Source: JAQCEJ01 sp046160425
GTDB taxonomy: Bacteria; Planctomycetota; Planctomycetia; Planctomycetales; Planctomycetaceae
Length of the DNA: 23,987 nucleotides
NCBI GenBank assembly: GCA_046160425.1
Contig: JBJXGP010000267.1
Location: 1-23,987, forward strand
Direction of reading: 5' to 3'
The stretch's first letter is position 1, and every line of letters starts with the position of its first letter. The notes beneath the pieces are model-generated. The model searched no databases. It was not told the origin of the DNA and saw only the letters and a program-made list of their open reading frames with translations. Positions 22,836 through 23,987 of this stretch are shown piece by piece. Both the position numbers and the translations under genes were made by a program.

Positions 22836-23504
22836 ATGAACGAAAACACTCAACAACCTCAACCGGCACCCGATCCGCAAGAGAATCTGGTCGCTTACCT
22901 CGATGGTGAACTGACCGAACCGGCGATTCGCGAGGTCGAGCAGCAACTCGCGAAAAATCCGACGTTGCGCCGCAATGCCGATGCCTATCAAAAAGCGTGG
23001 GAGTTGCTCGATGAGCTTCCGCTCGTGCAGGCGACCGAACAATTTACCACCAAAACGGTGACGTCGATCAAGGTGGACCAATTGCCCCGCGACGCCGTCA
23101 CTTCGGTCGGGACAGAAGCCGGTTCACAAAATACGTCGGCACTCCCCACGGTTCGAACCGGGCAAACTCGTGAATCATCGGTGAATCTTACAATCCCGCT
23201 CGGCGGCAAAACCGCCGTCAACAGCCGGTTGACATCCTCACGCGAGCCGCAGCCGATCTCGGCATGGCCGCTGGCAACCTGGTTTCTGGGGCTGGCGCTT
23301 TCGGCGGTCGGCGGATACCTTATCACCAACCGTATCGTTCCCAGCGACGCCGAAATGTTGTTGCAGGATTACCCCCTGATCAAAAATTGGGATAAGTATC
23401 AGGAAGCCGGAAGCCTCGAATTCCTGTATCGCTACAAGACGATGCCGAGCGGCCCAGGAGAGATGCCGCCGCAACAACCCGAAAATCGAGGACCGCGATT
23501 GTGA
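22836..23504 (+). CDS. probable membrane anti-sigma factor
   Basis: The 222 residues have an N-terminal anti-sigma-like helical part at about 15-80 (NLVAYLDGELTEPAIREVEQ, then WELLDELP and FTTKTVTSI). A Ser/Thr-rich linker follows, then one membrane segment at about 143-164 (ISAWPLATWFLGLALSAVGG) and an outer part with LIKNWDKYQEAGSLEFLYRY, ending Pro-rich. The LVAYLDGEL opening is shared with zinc anti-sigma proteins, but the HxxxCxxC zinc motif is absent. It would hold the upstream ECF sigma factor at the membrane until a signal arrives. The downstream gene overlaps its stop codon. The call rests on N-terminal similarity, membrane topology and position after a sigma gene. Confidence 0.7.
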   Translation: MNENTQQPQPAPDPQENLVAYLDGELTEPAIREVEQQLAKNPTLRRNADAYQKAWELLDELPLVQATEQFTTKTVTSIKVDQLPRDAVTSVGTEAGSQNTSALPTVRTGQTRESSVNLTIPLGGKTAVNSRLTSSREPQPISAWPLATWFLGLALSAVGGYLITNRIVPSDAEMLLQDYPLIKNWDKYQEAGSLEFLYRYKTMPSGPGEMPPQQPENRGPRL

Positions 23505-23987
23505 ACCTCCGCCTCAACCGTGAAACCGATCTGATCTGGATTTGCATGGGAGCCGTGGTCTTCACGCTGCTGCTGCCGTGGATCCTCGGAGCCGGCCCGT
23601 CCTCTCCCGAATTCGAAGACCGCAAGCGCGAGATCGAGAACATGTCGGCCGATGAACGCCAACAGTTGGAAGCCAATTTCGAAGCGTATAAGAAGAGCCA
23701 GCAATACCTGCGCGATGAATACCGCAAACTCCACGAGGCGGTCGATGCCGATTCCGAACTGCTGTCATTGCTTAATGAATATTGCGAGTTGGTCAAAACG
23801 TTGCGGCCCGAACAAAGGGACGAATTGAAAAGAACCCACGATCCGCACGAACGGTTGATACTGGTCGGACGTTATTTGTACGAGTCGGGACCGCTCTTCG
23901 ATGCCGGATCTCCCTCCCGCCCCGGACAGCCTCCGTCGGCAGCCGACAGTTTGCATCGCTATGCATATCGGATCATCGAGTTTCTGG
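23501..23987 (+). CDS. membrane-anchored helical protein, possible sensor of the sigma module (partial)
   Basis: The frame starts at GTG 23501, which overlaps the preceding TGA as GTGA, and runs open to the window edge; 162 residues are visible. After a short basic start comes a hydrophobic anchor (LIWICMGAVVFTLLLPWILG), then a charged helical domain containing MSADERQQLEANFEAYKKSQ, LLSLLNEYCELV, LRPEQRDELKR and DPHERLILVGRYLYE. The PEQRDEL element resembles the LTPEQR motif of Spy/CnrX/ZraP-type periplasmic proteins, but the likeness is short. Translational coupling to the anti-sigma gene suggests a linked role. The C-terminus lies outside the window. The function is not established. Confidence 0.7.
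   Translation, partial: MNLRLNRETDLIWICMGAVVFTLLLPWILGAGPSSPEFEDRKREIENMSADERQQLEANFEAYKKSQQYLRDEYRKLHEAVDADSELLSLLNEYCELVKTLRPEQRDELKRTHDPHERLILVGRYLYESGPLFDAGSPSRPGQPPSAADSLHRYAYRIIEFL

Overview
This window looks like chromosomal DNA of a planctomycete (Planctomycetia-like). The clues are moderately high GC content, weak Shine-Dalgarno use outside the pst genes, a giant secreted or membrane protein of unknown function, long-form PstC and PstA permeases, an EboE-like TIM-barrel protein, and an ECF sigma/anti-sigma pair with Planctomycetes-style sequences. The assignment rests on pattern recognition; no database was searched.

Layout. Positions 3-209 (+) hold the tail of an upstream gene. Positions 278-8500 (+) encode one protein of about 2740 residues made of two diverged copies of a roughly 1370-residue unit. 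Each copy has its own signal-peptide-like segment, beta-rich ectodomain, low-complexity linker and terminal membrane block. Positions 8633-12031 (+) encode the transcription-repair coupling factor Mfd. A 176-bp convergent spacer follows, packed with small repeats: a 23-bp direct repeat of the mfd 3' end and two hairpin elements. Positions 12208-19378 (-) form the phosphate operon pstS-pstC-pstA-pstB with a Pho-box-like direct repeat upstream of pstS. PstC carries a propeller-like insert and PstA a coiled-coil insert, both on the outer side of the membrane. No phoU, phoB or phoR is present.

Positions 19718-20020 (-) encode a minimal FHA-domain protein. Positions 20464-21660 (-) encode an EboE-like protein without other ebo genes. 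Divergent from it, across a spacer with an 11-bp inverted repeat and a 14-bp palindrome, lies an ECF sigma factor (22057-22668), then a REPIN-like repeat, a probable membrane anti-sigma factor (22836-23504), and a membrane-anchored helical protein (23501 to the window end) that overlaps the anti-sigma stop codon.

How the genes work together. The four pst genes form one high-affinity phosphate importer, probably induced under phosphate limitation. The last three genes look like a cell-surface signalling module: sigma factor, membrane anti-sigma factor and a possible extracytoplasmic sensor. The most unusual items are the fused duplicated giant protein, the outer domains on both Pst permeases, a tryptophan in a normally arginine-bearing Mfd helicase motif, and the shared 29-nt hairpin repeat family.
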